This document shows, piece by piece, positions 25,421 through 34,679 of a DNA stretch of 64,000 bases; positions within the stretch are counted from its first letter, which is position 1; the number at the start of each line of letters is the position of its first letter. Under the pieces are notes generated by a model. The model was not told where the DNA came from, ran no database searches, and saw only the letters and a program-made list of their open reading frames with translations. The position numbers were made by a program, and so were the translations under genes. This DNA is from Acidobacteriota bacterium (GTDB lineage Bacteria > Acidobacteriota > Vicinamibacteria > Vicinamibacterales > UBA2999), in the NCBI GenBank assembly GCA_021730945.1, contig JAKFYH010000042.1, forward strand, positions 1 through 64,000, written 5' to 3'.

Positions 25421-26356
25421 ATGTCCTCTCCTGCCCCGGTTGATTCAGTCCTGCATGCCATTGGCCGCACCCCGCTGGTGCGCCTGAAGCGCCTGGCCCC
25501 GGCCGGTTCCGCCGAGGTCGTCGTCAAGCTGGAGTATTTCAATCCCACCGGCTCGTACAAGGACCGCATGGCGCTGGCGATGATCGAGGGCGCCGAGCGG
25601 CGCGGCACCCTGCGTCCCGGCATGCGCGTGGTCGAGTACACCGGCGGCAGTACCGGATCGTCACTGGCCATGGTGTGCGCCATGAAGGGCTACGACTTCC
25701 ATCCCTTGTCGTCGGATGCCTTCTCGGCCGAGAAGCTCGACACCATGCGGGCGTTTGGCGCCGACCTCGAGTTGATCGCGAGCGATGGCGGCAAGGTGAC
25801 GCCGGCGCTGTTTGATCGCTTCAAGGCGCGCATCAAGGAACTGACCGCCGATCCGAACACCTTCTGGACCGATCAGTTCAACAACGCCGATGCGCTCGAC
25901 GGCTACGCCAACATCGGCCACGAGCTGGCCGAGCAGGTGGGGCGCGTGGACGGCTTCGTGGGCATGGTGGGCACGGCCGGCATGCTGGTGGGGGTGGCGA
26001 AGGCGCTCAACGCCACCAGCCGCTCGACTCGCATCGTCGCGCTCGAGCCGTCGACGTCGCCGTTTCTCACCACCGGCAAGGGTGGGGCGCATCGCGTGGA
26101 AGGGACGGCGGCGGGTTTCTGGCCGCCCCACCTCACCAAGGGCAGCTACGACGAAGTGCGGGTGATCAACGAGGACGCCGGACGCGCCATGGCCCGGCGC
26201 GCGGCCCGGGAAGAGGGAGTGTTTGCCGGCACCTCGACCGGCATGAACCTGGTGGCGGCGCTCGACCTGGCGCGCGAGCTCGGTCCCGGCAAGGTGGTGG
26301 CGACTGTCGCCTGCGACACGGGTCTGAAGTACCTGGCTGGCGATCTGTTTAAGTAG
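25421..26356 (+). CDS. Cysteine synthase-like PLP enzyme
   Basis: 311 residues of the beta-family fold II. IGRTPLVRLKRL opens the protein, FNPTGSYKDR holds the PLP lysine, and TGGSTGSSLAMV is the substrate-binding asparagine-loop region (here a Gly-Ser-Thr-Gly variant). It probably condenses O-acetylserine (or a related serine ester) with sulfide; cystathionine beta-synthase-like or other pyridoxal activities are possible. Followed by an inverted repeat and the convergent phosphatase gene. Confidence 0.8.
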   Translation: MSSPAPVDSVLHAIGRTPLVRLKRLAPAGSAEVVVKLEYFNPTGSYKDRMALAMIEGAERRGTLRPGMRVVEYTGGSTGSSLAMVCAMKGYDFHPLSSDAFSAEKLDTMRAFGADLELIASDGGKVTPALFDRFKARIKELTADPNTFWTDQFNNADALDGYANIGHELAEQVGRVDGFVGMVGTAGMLVGVAKALNATSRSTRIVALEPSTSPFLTTGKGGAHRVEGTAAGFWPPHLTKGSYDEVRVINEDAGRAMARRAAREEGVFAGTSTGMNLVAALDLARELGPGKVVATVACDTGLKYLAGDLFK

Positions 26357-26381
26357 GGCCTGGGGCTTGAAGGGCCCTACT
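26352..26381. terminator. Candidate bidirectional terminator
   Basis: AGTAGGGCC (26352-26360) pairs perfectly with GGCCCTACT (26373-26381) around a 12-nt loop between two convergent genes. It lacks a clear T-run on either side. Confidence 0.4.
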
Positions 26382-27102
26382 GCCAGCTTCCGTACATCGG
26401 GTTGGGCACCAGGAAGTAGCGCACGCCAAACTCCGTGAACCCGGGAGCGCCCTGCTCCCTGGTCTTCTGCGAGAGTCCGGCGAAGTCGAGGATGTTGTCG
26501 CCGACCATGGCGACGATTTCGAGCGGCGAACTGCCCGCCGGCGAGCGCCCTTCGGCTACGGCGGTGAAGCGCGGATTCTTGTCGGACGGGGTGCCGTCCG
26601 GGCGGCACAGCATGGCGTCGTATGCCAGCTTGAACTGGTCGAACACCGCGCGGGTATCGGCGCACTCCGATTCGAGGCGATTGGTCACAATCGCAATGCG
26701 GCCGCCAAGCGCGCGCACGCGGGAGAGGAAACCCGAGGCCGCAGGCAGCGGCGTGGCTTCGCGCCGCTTGACCCAGGCGTTCCAACTGTCGGCCGAGAAG
26801 CCCAGTCCCAATTTGCTGCGTTCGAGTTGATAGAGCGAGTTGTCGAGGATCGTCTCGTCGGCATCGAGGATGACGGCCCAACTGCCGGCCGGCATCTTTG
26901 CGACCGCCTGCTCGACCCGCGTGGTGGCCAGTCGATATACCTGGTAGAGGGCGGCGTGATACTCGGCGGCGTTGCGGACCCAGCGGATGGCTTCGGGCGG
27001 CTGGGCCTGTGCCGGCGCAGCCGGCGAAGTGGCGATCGGCACCGGCTTCGGCGCGCACGACACCGCGATCAGCAACAGGAGGACGCTCAGGCTTCGAGTC
27101 AT
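26377..27102 (-). CDS. Lipoprotein e(P4)-like acid phosphatase (HAD fold)
   Basis: 241 residues. Lipobox LIAVSCAP (Cys16), so the mature protein is membrane-anchored. HAD motif I is WAVILDADETILDNS (DxDxT, the nucleophile and acid/base Asp), with AIVTNRL as motif II and VGDNILDF as motif IV. Members dephosphorylate 5'-nucleotides such as NMN outside the cytoplasm. The TATCAT box 5 nt before the ATG suggests its own promoter, back to back with that of the kinase at 27132. Confidence 0.85.
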   Translation of the reverse strand: MTRSLSVLLLLIAVSCAPKPVPIATSPAAPAQAQPPEAIRWVRNAAEYHAALYQVYRLATTRVEQAVAKMPAGSWAVILDADETILDNSLYQLERSKLGLGFSADSWNAWVKRREATPLPAASGFLSRVRALGGRIAIVTNRLESECADTRAVFDQFKLAYDAMLCRPDGTPSDKNPRFTAVAEGRSPAGSSPLEIVAMVGDNILDFAGLSQKTREQGAPGFTEFGVRYFLVPNPMYGSWQ

Positions 27103-27107
27103 GGCAA

Positions 27108-27121
27108 ATGATAGCTATAAT
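27108..27121. promoter_or_regulatory. Divergent -10 boxes for the phosphatase and kinase 1
   Basis: TATCAT on the minus strand (27113-27108) is 5 nt before the phosphatase ATG. TATAAT on the plus strand (27116-27121) is 10 nt before the TTG start of kinase 1. The two boxes are separated by only 2 bp. Confidence 0.5.
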
Positions 27122-27131
27122 CGCCTACCGC

Positions 27132-29807
27132 TTGGCGCTTCCTCCTGGCACCCGTCTCGGCATCTACGAAGTCACCGACTCCCTTGGTGCCGGCGGAATG
27201 GGCGAGGTGTATCGCGCCAGGGACACCTCGCTTGGCCGCGAGGTCGCCATCAAGGTGCTGCCCGAGGCGTTTGCCGGCGATCCCGATCGGCTGGCGCGAT
27301 TCGAGCGTGAAGCGAAAGCGCTCGCAGCGCTGAACCATCCCAACATCGCCCAGATCTACGGCTTCGAGCAGAATCCGGCGGCGCTGGTAATGGAGCTGCT
27401 CGAGGGTCGCACGCTGCGCGACCTGTTGAACGACGGTCCCCTGCCGGCGCGCAAGGCCATCGACAGCGGCGCGCAGATCGCACGCGGCCTCGCCGCCGCC
27501 CACGATCGGGGCATCGTCCATCGCGATCTCAAGCCCGAGAATGTGTTCGTGCTGACCGACGGACGCATCAAGATTCTCGACTTCGGCCTCGCGCGGCAGA
27601 TCGATCCGCCCACCTCAGGCGCGACCCAGACGGTGACGGCGATGGCCGGCGGGACGGATCCGGGAACGGTGATGGGCACTGTCGGCTACATGGCCCCGGA
27701 GCAGGTGCGTGGCGAGGCGGTCGATCACCGCTCCGACCTGTTTGCGCTTGGGGCCCTCATCTACGAGATGATCTCGGGCCAACGCGCCTTCCAGCGCGCG
27801 ACCGCCGCGGAAACGATGACGGCGATCCTCCGCGAGGATCCGCCGGACCTTGCCAGCTCGCGCGCGCATCTCAGTCCTGCCATCGACCACATCGTCCGGC
27901 ACTGCCTCGAGAAGAATCCGATCGAGCGCTTTCAGACTGCGCGCGATGTGGCGTTTGCCCTCGACTCACTTTCAGGTTCAGGCTCGGGCGCCGCCGTCGC
28001 CGCCATGCCGGCCGCCCGATCGAATCGCGAGCGCTGGACCTGGGGCGCCGCCGTCGTCGCGCTGCTGGCGGCCGTGGCCTGGCTGGCACCGCTGCGCCGG
28101 CCGGCCGCCGATACGGTGTCAGCCGTGCCCCTCCGCCTGACCCTTCCGTTGCCCGACGCGATTCAGTTGAGCGACGCCGTCCCGCCTCCCGGCCGGCTGG
28201 CCCTGTCGCCCGACGGCACCCGGCTGGCCTTCGTCGGAGTCGATGCGACGAACCAACGTTCGCTCTGGCTGCACGCGCTCGCTGAACCCGCGGCGCGCAA
28301 GGTCGAGGGCACCTTGCTTGCGGCGGGGCCGAAGTGGGCCCCGGACGGAAGCGCGCTCCTGTTCGGCGTGTTTGAACCGTCGGGAACGCCGCTGAGGATC
28401 GTGTCGATGGATGGCGGCACGCCGGTCACAATCGGCGACGGCGCCGGTCCGGCGGCGTGGGCGCCCGACGGCACGATCCTGTTCGAGCCCATTCGCGGTG
28501 AACGCTCGCTGCGACGAGTCGCCGGCTCCGGCGGGCCGATCACGCTGATTTCGCCGAAAGTCGTGAACGGCGGAGCAGGCGGCCACCTGTCATTCCTGCC
28601 AGACGGGCGCCACTTCCTGCACTGGTTCCTGACGCGGGAACCGGCTGTATCCGTCGCGACCTACGTCGGCTCGCTCGATTCTCCCGAGCGCACGGCCGTG
28701 CTGCCTGGAACCGACGTCAGCCAGGCGGAGATGGCCAATGGCATGCTGCTGTTCGCTCGCGGCGGCTCGCTGATGGCCCAGGCCTTCGACACCGGGACGT
28801 TCAAGACGGTGGGCGACCCTTCGGTGATTGCCGAAGGTGTCGAACAGACCTCCGCAGGTGCGGCGTTCACCGTGTCGCAGACGGGGACGCTCGCCTACCA
28901 GCCGAGAGTGGCGTCGCAGGGCTCTCGGCTCACGTGGTTCGACCGCACGGGGGCCGCGGTCGGCACGCAGTCGGATGCGGCGGACTATTCGAACCTGGAG
29001 CTGTCGCCGGACGGCCGTCGCCTGCTGGTCAGCGTGCGTGAGCCGGGTTCCGGCAGCCGCGACATCTACATCGTCGATACCGCGCGCGGCCTGCGCCAGC
29101 GCCTGACCTTCGATCGCAGCGACGAGCGGGCCGCGGTCTGGTCGGCCGATGGCACCCGCGTGATCTACAACTCGAAAGGGCTCAATCTCTACCAGCGGTC
29201 GGCCGGCTTCACCGGCGACGAGACCGCCGTTCAGACCGACGGCAGCAGCAAGGACCCCGCCGACGTTTCTCCCGATGGCCGGACGCTGCTGTACCGGGCC
29301 AGCGGACCGTCGGGCAACGACCTCTGGCGCATGCCGCTCGACGGCAGCGGCGCGCCGCAGCGCCTGCTCGGTTCGCCGTTCAGCGAGACCGGCGCCAATT
29401 ATTCGCCCGATGGGCGGTCGATTGTGTTCGTCGCCGACGAGACCGGCCGTTCCGAAGTCTACGTGCTGTCGCTCGAACCGGGTGGCGGCAAAACGCAGAT
29501 ATCCGCCGACGGCGGATTGTCGCCGCGCTGGCGGCGCGACGGCAGGGAGATTGTCTACCTGAATGCCGAGCAACAATTGATGAGCGTGCCGGTCAAGGAC
29601 GCGGGCGACCGATTCGAGGCGGGCGCGCCGGTGGTCCTGTTCAAGGTGGATCACATGCCGAGCGCCGGTCCGATTTTCGACATGACGGCCGATGGCCAGC
29701 GCTTCATCGTCAACGCGGCCGTACCCTCAATTGTGGCGCCCCACGTGGTCGTGATCGTCAACTGGCCGGCACTGCTGAAGCCGGCTGGCCGAACGCCCAC
29801 GCGCTAG
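27132..29807 (+). CDS. Ser/Thr protein kinase 1 with beta-propeller C-terminus
   Basis: 891 residues from a TTG at 27132. This start aligns LALPPGTRLGIYEV with the starts of kinases 2 and 3, and an ATG at 27108 would put the TATAAT box inside the gene. Kinase domain (about 12-280): GAGGMGEVY, VAIKVLP, HRDLKPEN, DFG and YMAPEQ, so all catalytic residues are present. One transmembrane segment (about 300, TWGAAVVALLAAVAWLA), then PD40/TolB-like repeats (SPDGTRLAF, WAPDG, SPDGRSIVFVAD), probably a periplasmic sensor propeller. Its activation segment lacks the palindrome insert of the other two. Confidence 0.9.
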   Translation: MALPPGTRLGIYEVTDSLGAGGMGEVYRARDTSLGREVAIKVLPEAFAGDPDRLARFEREAKALAALNHPNIAQIYGFEQNPAALVMELLEGRTLRDLLNDGPLPARKAIDSGAQIARGLAAAHDRGIVHRDLKPENVFVLTDGRIKILDFGLARQIDPPTSGATQTVTAMAGGTDPGTVMGTVGYMAPEQVRGEAVDHRSDLFALGALIYEMISGQRAFQRATAAETMTAILREDPPDLASSRAHLSPAIDHIVRHCLEKNPIERFQTARDVAFALDSLSGSGSGAAVAAMPAARSNRERWTWGAAVVALLAAVAWLAPLRRPAADTVSAVPLRLTLPLPDAIQLSDAVPPPGRLALSPDGTRLAFVGVDATNQRSLWLHALAEPAARKVEGTLLAAGPKWAPDGSALLFGVFEPSGTPLRIVSMDGGTPVTIGDGAGPAAWAPDGTILFEPIRGERSLRRVAGSGGPITLISPKVVNGGAGGHLSFLPDGRHFLHWFLTREPAVSVATYVGSLDSPERTAVLPGTDVSQAEMANGMLLFARGGSLMAQAFDTGTFKTVGDPSVIAEGVEQTSAGAAFTVSQTGTLAYQPRVASQGSRLTWFDRTGAAVGTQSDAADYSNLELSPDGRRLLVSVREPGSGSRDIYIVDTARGLRQRLTFDRSDERAAVWSADGTRVIYNSKGLNLYQRSAGFTGDETAVQTDGSSKDPADVSPDGRTLLYRASGPSGNDLWRMPLDGSGAPQRLLGSPFSETGANYSPDGRSIVFVADETGRSEVYVLSLEPGGGKTQISADGGLSPRWRRDGREIVYLNAEQQLMSVPVKDAGDRFEAGAPVVLFKVDHMPSAGPIFDMTADGQRFIVNAAVPSIVAPHVVVIVNWPALLKPAGRTPTR

Positions 29808-29838
29808 GCGCCGGGCCGCGAGTTATGCGCTAACCTTC

Positions 29839-30687
29839 GTGACCATGGGCCGTGCGGTTCGCCTGATCGTGCTTGCGCTGCTGCTCGTGGCCACAGTCGG
29901 CGTCACCTACGTACAGTTCGCGGGTGAAGGGGTCGACCAGGCGGTCCATCGGCTGCCGCCGGCGGTGGGCCGAATGCTGGGTATCGCGGCACCGGCCCAT
30001 CTCAATACCTGCCCGGTGTGCCTGCAGACACTGCAATTCATCCCCTCGGGTACGCCACCGCGGCCGCTGGCGCTCTGCCCGTACTGCGGCTCGCTGGAGC
30101 GGCACCGGCTGCTCTACCTCTACCTGCGGCAGAAGACCAACTTGTTCCGGGATCAGTTGTCGGTGCTCCACTTCTCGCCGGAACGTGGACTGGGCGCGGC
30201 GCTCAAGGCCCAGCGCAATCTCACCTACGCCACGTCGTGGTACGAGCCCGACCGTGAGGCCGACTACCATCTCGACCTGACCAACCTCGCGCTGCCCGAC
30301 AACAGTTGGGACGTGATGCTCGTGTACCACATCTTCGAGCACATTCCCGACGACCGCAAAGCCATGCGCGAGTTGTTTCGCGTGTTGAAGCCGGGCGGAT
30401 GGGCGGCGGTGCAGGTGCCGATTCGCGACGAGCCGGACACCTATGAAGATGCGAGCGTGGTGAGCGAGCAGGACCGGACCGAGAAGTTCGGACAGTTCGA
30501 CCACCTGCGCTTCTACGGCTGGAAGGACTTCGCCGATCGGCTCACCCAGGCGGGATTCGCCGTGACGATCGAGCGCTTCGGACACGAGCTCAGCGAGAGC
30601 GCGGTGCGCGAGTTCGCGCTCGACCGTAACGAGCGAATCTACCTGGTGCGCAAGCCGCTGGCGGCTACTTCGCCCCCGCCACCTTGA
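29839..30687 (+). CDS. Membrane-anchored methyltransferase with Zn-ribbon-like motif
   Basis: 282 residues. An N-terminal hydrophobic stretch (LIVLALLLVATVGVTYVQ) may anchor it. CPVC and CPYC, about 22 residues apart, form a possible zinc site (about 55-85). The following domain resembles class I methyltransferases (YHIFEHIPDDRKAMRELFRVLKPGG), although the glycine-rich motif I is weak (VLHFSPERGLG). GTG start. Its 3' end overlaps the convergent DUF2911 gene by 23 bp. Substrate not known. Confidence 0.65.
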   Translation: MTMGRAVRLIVLALLLVATVGVTYVQFAGEGVDQAVHRLPPAVGRMLGIAAPAHLNTCPVCLQTLQFIPSGTPPRPLALCPYCGSLERHRLLYLYLRQKTNLFRDQLSVLHFSPERGLGAALKAQRNLTYATSWYEPDREADYHLDLTNLALPDNSWDVMLVYHIFEHIPDDRKAMRELFRVLKPGGWAAVQVPIRDEPDTYEDASVVSEQDRTEKFGQFDHLRFYGWKDFADRLTQAGFAVTIERFGHELSESAVREFALDRNERIYLVRKPLAATSPPPP

Positions 30688-31312
30688 GCGGGATGGACGC
30701 GGTGGTCCGATCCCACGCCATCGACAGGTTGGCGCCCGCGTCGGTGACGTCGGTGAACCAGATCATGAACTGCTCGACCGTGGCCGCACTGGTGCCGAGG
30801 GTCATCGGCGCCCGCAGCAGGTCGAACTTCGGGTCGTAGTTGGTCGCCCCCGACAGGCGCACCTTGTCAGCCGGGTCGAACTTCTCCTGCACCGGCTGGT
30901 TGCTGAGCACCAGCGTCCAGTTGCCCGGCTTGAGATCGACGAACACGTTGTAGACGCCGGGCGCGAGGGTCTTGCCGCCAATCGTGAGCGCCACCTGCGT
31001 CGTCAACCGCGTCGTGTCGTTGGCGCCCGCGCGCCAGACCGGGGCGCCGGCCTTGACGAAGGTGCCGTAGTCGGCGCCGGCGCCAAAGATGTTGGCCCGG
31101 CCACGCAGCAGCGGACGGCCGTAGTCGACCACCAGCCACTTGCCGTCACGGTACGACTGTCCGCCCTCCGCCGTCTTCTCCCACCTCCCGCCCACCTGGA
31201 TGGACGCCTGCCCCTGCGGTGACGGCACCAACTTCACTTCCGGAATGGCCTGGGCCAGCACCGCCGCGCCCATGGCGCCACACAACAATGCAACTGAAAG
31301 AACCGAACGCAT
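30665..31312 (-). CDS. DUF2911 exported protein
   Basis: 215 residues with signal peptide (SVLSVALLCGAMGAAVLAQA). The mature part shows DUF2911 features: VDYGRPLLRGR…GAPVWRAGANDTTRL, LAPGVYNVFVDL, and WTLVLSNQP. Members are exported and of unknown function. AAGGAGA lies 7 nt before the ATG. Confidence 0.8.
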   Translation of the reverse strand: MRSVLSVALLCGAMGAAVLAQAIPEVKLVPSPQGQASIQVGGRWEKTAEGGQSYRDGKWLVVDYGRPLLRGRANIFGAGADYGTFVKAGAPVWRAGANDTTRLTTQVALTIGGKTLAPGVYNVFVDLKPGNWTLVLSNQPVQEKFDPADKVRLSGATNYDPKFDLLRAPMTLGTSAATVEQFMIWFTDVTDAGANLSMAWDRTTASIPLKVAGAK

Positions 31313-31340
31313 GCAAACTCTCCTTGAACGTGAAGCCGGA

Positions 31341-31739
31341 CTACGACTTCGGGGGTGAGGCGATTGTCAGCAGGAACCCGCTCGGCTCGATCGCCTCGAA
31401 GGCGCGCGAGCCCCACTCGGTATCGTGTGGATCGCGGCTGAGCGTGACACCGGCGGCCTTGGCGCGCGCGGCCACTGCGTCGAGGTCGCCGTCAGCTTCG
31501 ATGTAGAGGCGCACGCCGACGCCCTTGACACGGTCCAGGCCCTTCTTGCCATCGTCCTGGCTGAGGCCGAGGCGGGCCTCGCCGGCCTTGAGCATCAGCC
31601 CCAGCAGCTTGCCGTCCTGCTCCCAACGGTCTTCGATCTCGAAGCCCAGCGCGGTGAAGAAGGCTTCGCTGGCCTTCAGGTCGTTGACGGTCAGGCCTGG
31701 CATCACGCTTCGGCCCTGCAGGGTGTTGTTGTCGCTCAT
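31341..31739 (-). CDS. VOC/glyoxalase-fold protein
   Basis: 132 residues, one VOC domain of two beta-alpha-beta-beta-beta units (LTVNDLKASEAFFTALGFEI and KGVGVRLYIEADGDLDAVAARA). FEAIEPSGFLLTI closes the fold. No substrate can be deduced. GAGGAG precedes the ATG. Confidence 0.75.
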   Translation of the reverse strand: MSDNNTLQGRSVMPGLTVNDLKASEAFFTALGFEIEDRWEQDGKLLGLMLKAGEARLGLSQDDGKKGLDRVKGVGVRLYIEADGDLDAVAARAKAAGVTLSRDPHDTEWGSRAFEAIEPSGFLLTIASPPKS

Positions 31740-31749
31740 GAATAACTCC

Positions 31750-33813
31750 TCACCACACTTTACACGCTGGCTGCCGGATCATCGGCTGGCCGGCCTGGCA
31801 GGCGAACGCCTCGGCAAACTCGGGCATGTTGCTGACCACACCGTTGGCCCGGTACTTCTCGGGAGAGTGCGCGTTGGTAACGGCGCGCATGCGGGCCGCC
31901 TCGGGCCGGGTGTTGGCGCACCAGCTCTGCGCGTAGCCGACAAAGAAGCGCTGCAGCGGCGACAGGCCGTCCTTCGCGGGCGGGTTCTTGCCGGTGGTCT
32001 CGGCAACCCAGGCGCGATACGCGAGGATCACGCCACCCAGGTCGGCGACGTTCTCGCCCAGCGTCAGCTTGCCGTTGACCTTGACATCATCCACCGCGAC
32101 ATACGACGAATACTGATCGACCAGGCAACTGGTGCGGCGTTCGAACTCGGCGCCGTCGGCGGGTGTCCACCAGTCGCGCCGATTGCCTTTGGCGTCGAAC
32201 AACCGCCCTGAATCGTCGAAGCCGTGCGTCAGCTCGTGACCGATGGTCGCGCCGGTATTGCCGTAGTTCGGCGCGTCGTCCATGTTCGGATCGAAGGCCG
32301 GCGGCTGCAGCTGCCCGGCCGGGAAGTTGATCTCGTTCATCTGCGCATCGTAGTTGGCGTTGACGGTCGGCGGGCTCAGGTACCACTCACCCCTCACCAG
32401 CGGCTTGCCGATCTTGACGAGCTGGCGCGACACCTCGAAGGCCATGGCGTTGTGGGCGTCGCCGATGAAATCGCCGGCGGTGATCGCGACCGATGAGTAG
32501 TCGCGCCACCGCTCGGGGTGGCCAATCTTGTTGGTCACGCCGCGCAGCTTGGTGATGGCCTCGGCCTTGGTTTCTGCCGACATCCACGCCAGCTGCTTGA
32601 TGTCGTCTTCCATCGCGGCCTCGACCTGCTGCACCATGCGCAGGGTTCGGGCGCGGGTGTCGGCGGTGAAGTACTTCTCGACGTAGACCTGGCCGAGCGC
32701 TTCGCCCAGATGACGGTCGACGCGGCCGACACAGCGCTTCCAGCGCGGCTGCAACTGCTGGGCGCCGGCCAGGGTCCGGCTGAAGAATGCGAAGTCGGCA
32801 TCGACGAAGGCGTCGCTCAGATAGGGCGCGGCCAGCCGAGCGGTGTGCCATCGCAGATAGGCCTTCCAGTCGTTCAGCGGCACGCTGGTGAGCTGACGCT
32901 CGAGCGCGGTGAAGTAGCCGGGCGCGGCAATGTTCAGGTCGGCAATCTGCGGAATGCCCATCTGCTTGAAGTAGGCATCCCACGGCCACGACGGCGCGAT
33001 TTCTTTCAGCTTGGCGCGCGGCAGCCGATGGTAGGTGCTGTCGGGATTTCGGCGCTCGACGCGGGACATCTGGCCGGTGGCCAGGCCGGTCTCGAGGCGC
33101 AGCACCGTTTGGGCATTTACCGAGGCGACCGCCGGGGCATCGCCGAGCAACTGGAACACGCGTGCCACATGCTCCGCATATTTCGTCCGCAACGCCACCG
33201 AGCGTTCATCGTCTTTCAGGTAGTAGTCGCGATCGGGCAGGCCGAGCCCGCTCTGATCGATGCCGGCAATGGTTTCGGTGGAATCCTTCGAGTCCTGCTC
33301 GGCGCGCAGGCTGAACAGCATGGGGCCGAGCACCACCATGGTGCGATGGCTGTCGGCGACGACCGCGGCGAGGTCGGTGATGGACGCAATCTTCGCAATG
33401 CCGGCCATCTGCGGCGCCAGCGCCTGCGCGCCGCGACGTTCGATCTCGGGTTCGGCCATGCAGGCGCCGTAGTAGTCGCCGATCTTCTGCTGGTTCGGCG
33501 AGCGTCCCGGGGTGCCCGGCGCGTACTGCTCGAGCAGCGCCCGCAGCAGCGCGCGGTTTTCGTCCTGCATCTTTCCGTAGGCCGACCAGCTCGTTTGGTC
33601 CGGCGGGATCGGGTTGTTCTTCATCCAGCCGCCGCAGGCGAACTGGTAGAAGTCCACGCACGGGTCGGCCGTGCGATCCATCGCCATGGGATCGAGCGAC
33701 GGCGTGTAGGGCACCGGCGGGGTGGCCGTTGCCGCGGGTCGCGCGGAACCCTGGGCGGTGAGCGTGGCGCCCAGCAGCAGCAAGCCGCAGGCGATCCGAA
33801 TGGTCAGGCGCAT
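31750..33813 (-). CDS. M13 family (neprilysin-like) metallopeptidase
   Basis: 687 residues with a signal peptide (IRIACGLLLLGATLTAQG). The N-terminal M13 domain begins DPCVDFYQFACGGWMKNNPIP. The active site reads GHELTHGFDDSG (HExxH) with ENVADLGGV supplying the third zinc ligand Glu, and the protein ends in NMPEFAEAFACQAGQPM and a C-x-x-W-like CKVW, as in the family. Oligopeptide degradation outside the cytoplasm is expected. Confidence 0.9.
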   Translation of the reverse strand: MRLTIRIACGLLLLGATLTAQGSARPAATATPPVPYTPSLDPMAMDRTADPCVDFYQFACGGWMKNNPIPPDQTSWSAYGKMQDENRALLRALLEQYAPGTPGRSPNQQKIGDYYGACMAEPEIERRGAQALAPQMAGIAKIASITDLAAVVADSHRTMVVLGPMLFSLRAEQDSKDSTETIAGIDQSGLGLPDRDYYLKDDERSVALRTKYAEHVARVFQLLGDAPAVASVNAQTVLRLETGLATGQMSRVERRNPDSTYHRLPRAKLKEIAPSWPWDAYFKQMGIPQIADLNIAAPGYFTALERQLTSVPLNDWKAYLRWHTARLAAPYLSDAFVDADFAFFSRTLAGAQQLQPRWKRCVGRVDRHLGEALGQVYVEKYFTADTRARTLRMVQQVEAAMEDDIKQLAWMSAETKAEAITKLRGVTNKIGHPERWRDYSSVAITAGDFIGDAHNAMAFEVSRQLVKIGKPLVRGEWYLSPPTVNANYDAQMNEINFPAGQLQPPAFDPNMDDAPNYGNTGATIGHELTHGFDDSGRLFDAKGNRRDWWTPADGAEFERRTSCLVDQYSSYVAVDDVKVNGKLTLGENVADLGGVILAYRAWVAETTGKNPPAKDGLSPLQRFFVGYAQSWCANTRPEAARMRAVTNAHSPEKYRANGVVSNMPEFAEAFACQAGQPMIRQPACKVW

Positions 33814-33879
33814 GGTGATCGTGTCCTCAAGCTACAGAATACCCGTTTGGCGGACGCCGCCGAGTGGTGCGCGCAGTCG

Positions 33880-33885
33880 TATACT
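33880..33885 (+). promoter_or_regulatory. -10 box TATACT, 6 nt before the small gene
   Basis: TATACT at 33880-33885 precedes the GTG start at 33892 by 6 nt; no ribosome-binding site is visible. Confidence 0.5.
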
Positions 33886-33891
33886 GGGCGC

Positions 33892-34104
33892 GTGAGCGCA
33901 CTCGCCGACTACCTTCGCGAGCAGACGGCGGACGACGTCCGCCGCATGGAGCCGGAGGCACGGCTGCTCTTGGCGCTCAGGCTGGGAGACGACGACCTGG
34001 CCCTGTACTGCGCCGCGGCCGGGATCGACCCGGAGGAAGGCCGCGACCGGGTCATGCGCCAGCGGCAAGCAGGCCGTCGCCCAAGCGGGTCGGCACAGCG
34101 ATGA
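33892..34104 (+). CDS. Small protein coupled to the nucleotidyltransferase
   Basis: 70 residues, GTG start. Acidic N-terminal half (SALADYLREQTADDVRRMEPEA) and basic tail (RVMRQRQAGRRPSGS). Not recognised. The stop overlaps the next ATG (ATGA). By analogy with MNT/HEPN and AbiE-type pairs it could be a toxin or antitoxin partner, but no motif proves it. Confidence 0.55.
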   Translation: MSALADYLREQTADDVRRMEPEARLLLALRLGDDDLALYCAAAGIDPEEGRDRVMRQRQAGRRPSGSAQR

Positions 34105-34616
34105 CGCTGGCCGCCCGCGTGACGGCGCTGCTCGACGCGGCGCAGGTGGCCCACGCGGTGATCGGGGCGGCCGCCCTGGCCGCCGCTGGTGTCGTCCGTT
34201 CCAGTCTCGACCTCGATCTGCTCACGCTGGATGATCGGGTGCTCGCGAACAGCTTTTGGTCGGACCTGTCGCAAGCGGGCATCGTCGTCGACGTGCGCCG
34301 TGGCGACATGGACGACCCACTCGCCGGCGTGGTGAGACTCGCGGCCGGCGGCGAACGCCCGGTGGATCTCATTGTCGGCCGTTACGCCTGGCAACAGCGC
34401 GCGGTCACGCGCGCCCGAACGCTGCCCAGCGGGCAGCGTGTGGTGCAGGCGCGGGACCTGGTCCTGCTCAAGTTGTACGCCGGGGGCACTCAGGACCTGT
34501 GGGACATCCGCCAGTTGCTGGCGTTGCCAGGCGGCGCGGCTCTCGCCGCCGAAGTGGAAGAAGACTTGCCGGCGCTGCCGCTATCGGCGACGGCGCTGTG
34601 GCGTTCGGTTCACTGA
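34101..34616 (+). CDS. Nucleotidyltransferase-fold protein (AbiEii/MNT-like)
   Basis: 171 residues. HAVIGAAALAAAGVVRSSLDLDLL has the pattern G-(A/S)-x4-G-x2-R-x-S-x-D-x-D of minimal nucleotidyltransferases, with two Asp as metal ligands and a third possible acidic residue in VDLIVG. VQARDLVLLKLYAGG…DLWDIRQLL resembles the C-terminal part of proteins annotated as DUF6036/AbiEii-like antitoxins or toxins. It overlaps the 70-residue gene by 4 bp; together they look like a toxin-antitoxin-type pair. Confidence 0.6.
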   Translation: MTLAARVTALLDAAQVAHAVIGAAALAAAGVVRSSLDLDLLTLDDRVLANSFWSDLSQAGIVVDVRRGDMDDPLAGVVRLAAGGERPVDLIVGRYAWQQRAVTRARTLPSGQRVVQARDLVLLKLYAGGTQDLWDIRQLLALPGGAALAAEVEEDLPALPLSATALWRSVH

Positions 34617-34657
34617 AGCTTCCGGTAACGCCCGGTGGGCACGTGAGCCAGCACGAC

Positions 34658-34663
34658 TATAAT
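34658..34663 (+). promoter_or_regulatory. -10 box TATAAT of kinase 2
   Basis: A consensus TATAAT lies 16 nt before the ATG at 34680; a run of C follows, so the transcript would have a leader of about 10 nt. Confidence 0.5.
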
Positions 34664-34679
34664 CACCCCGCCCCCCAAG

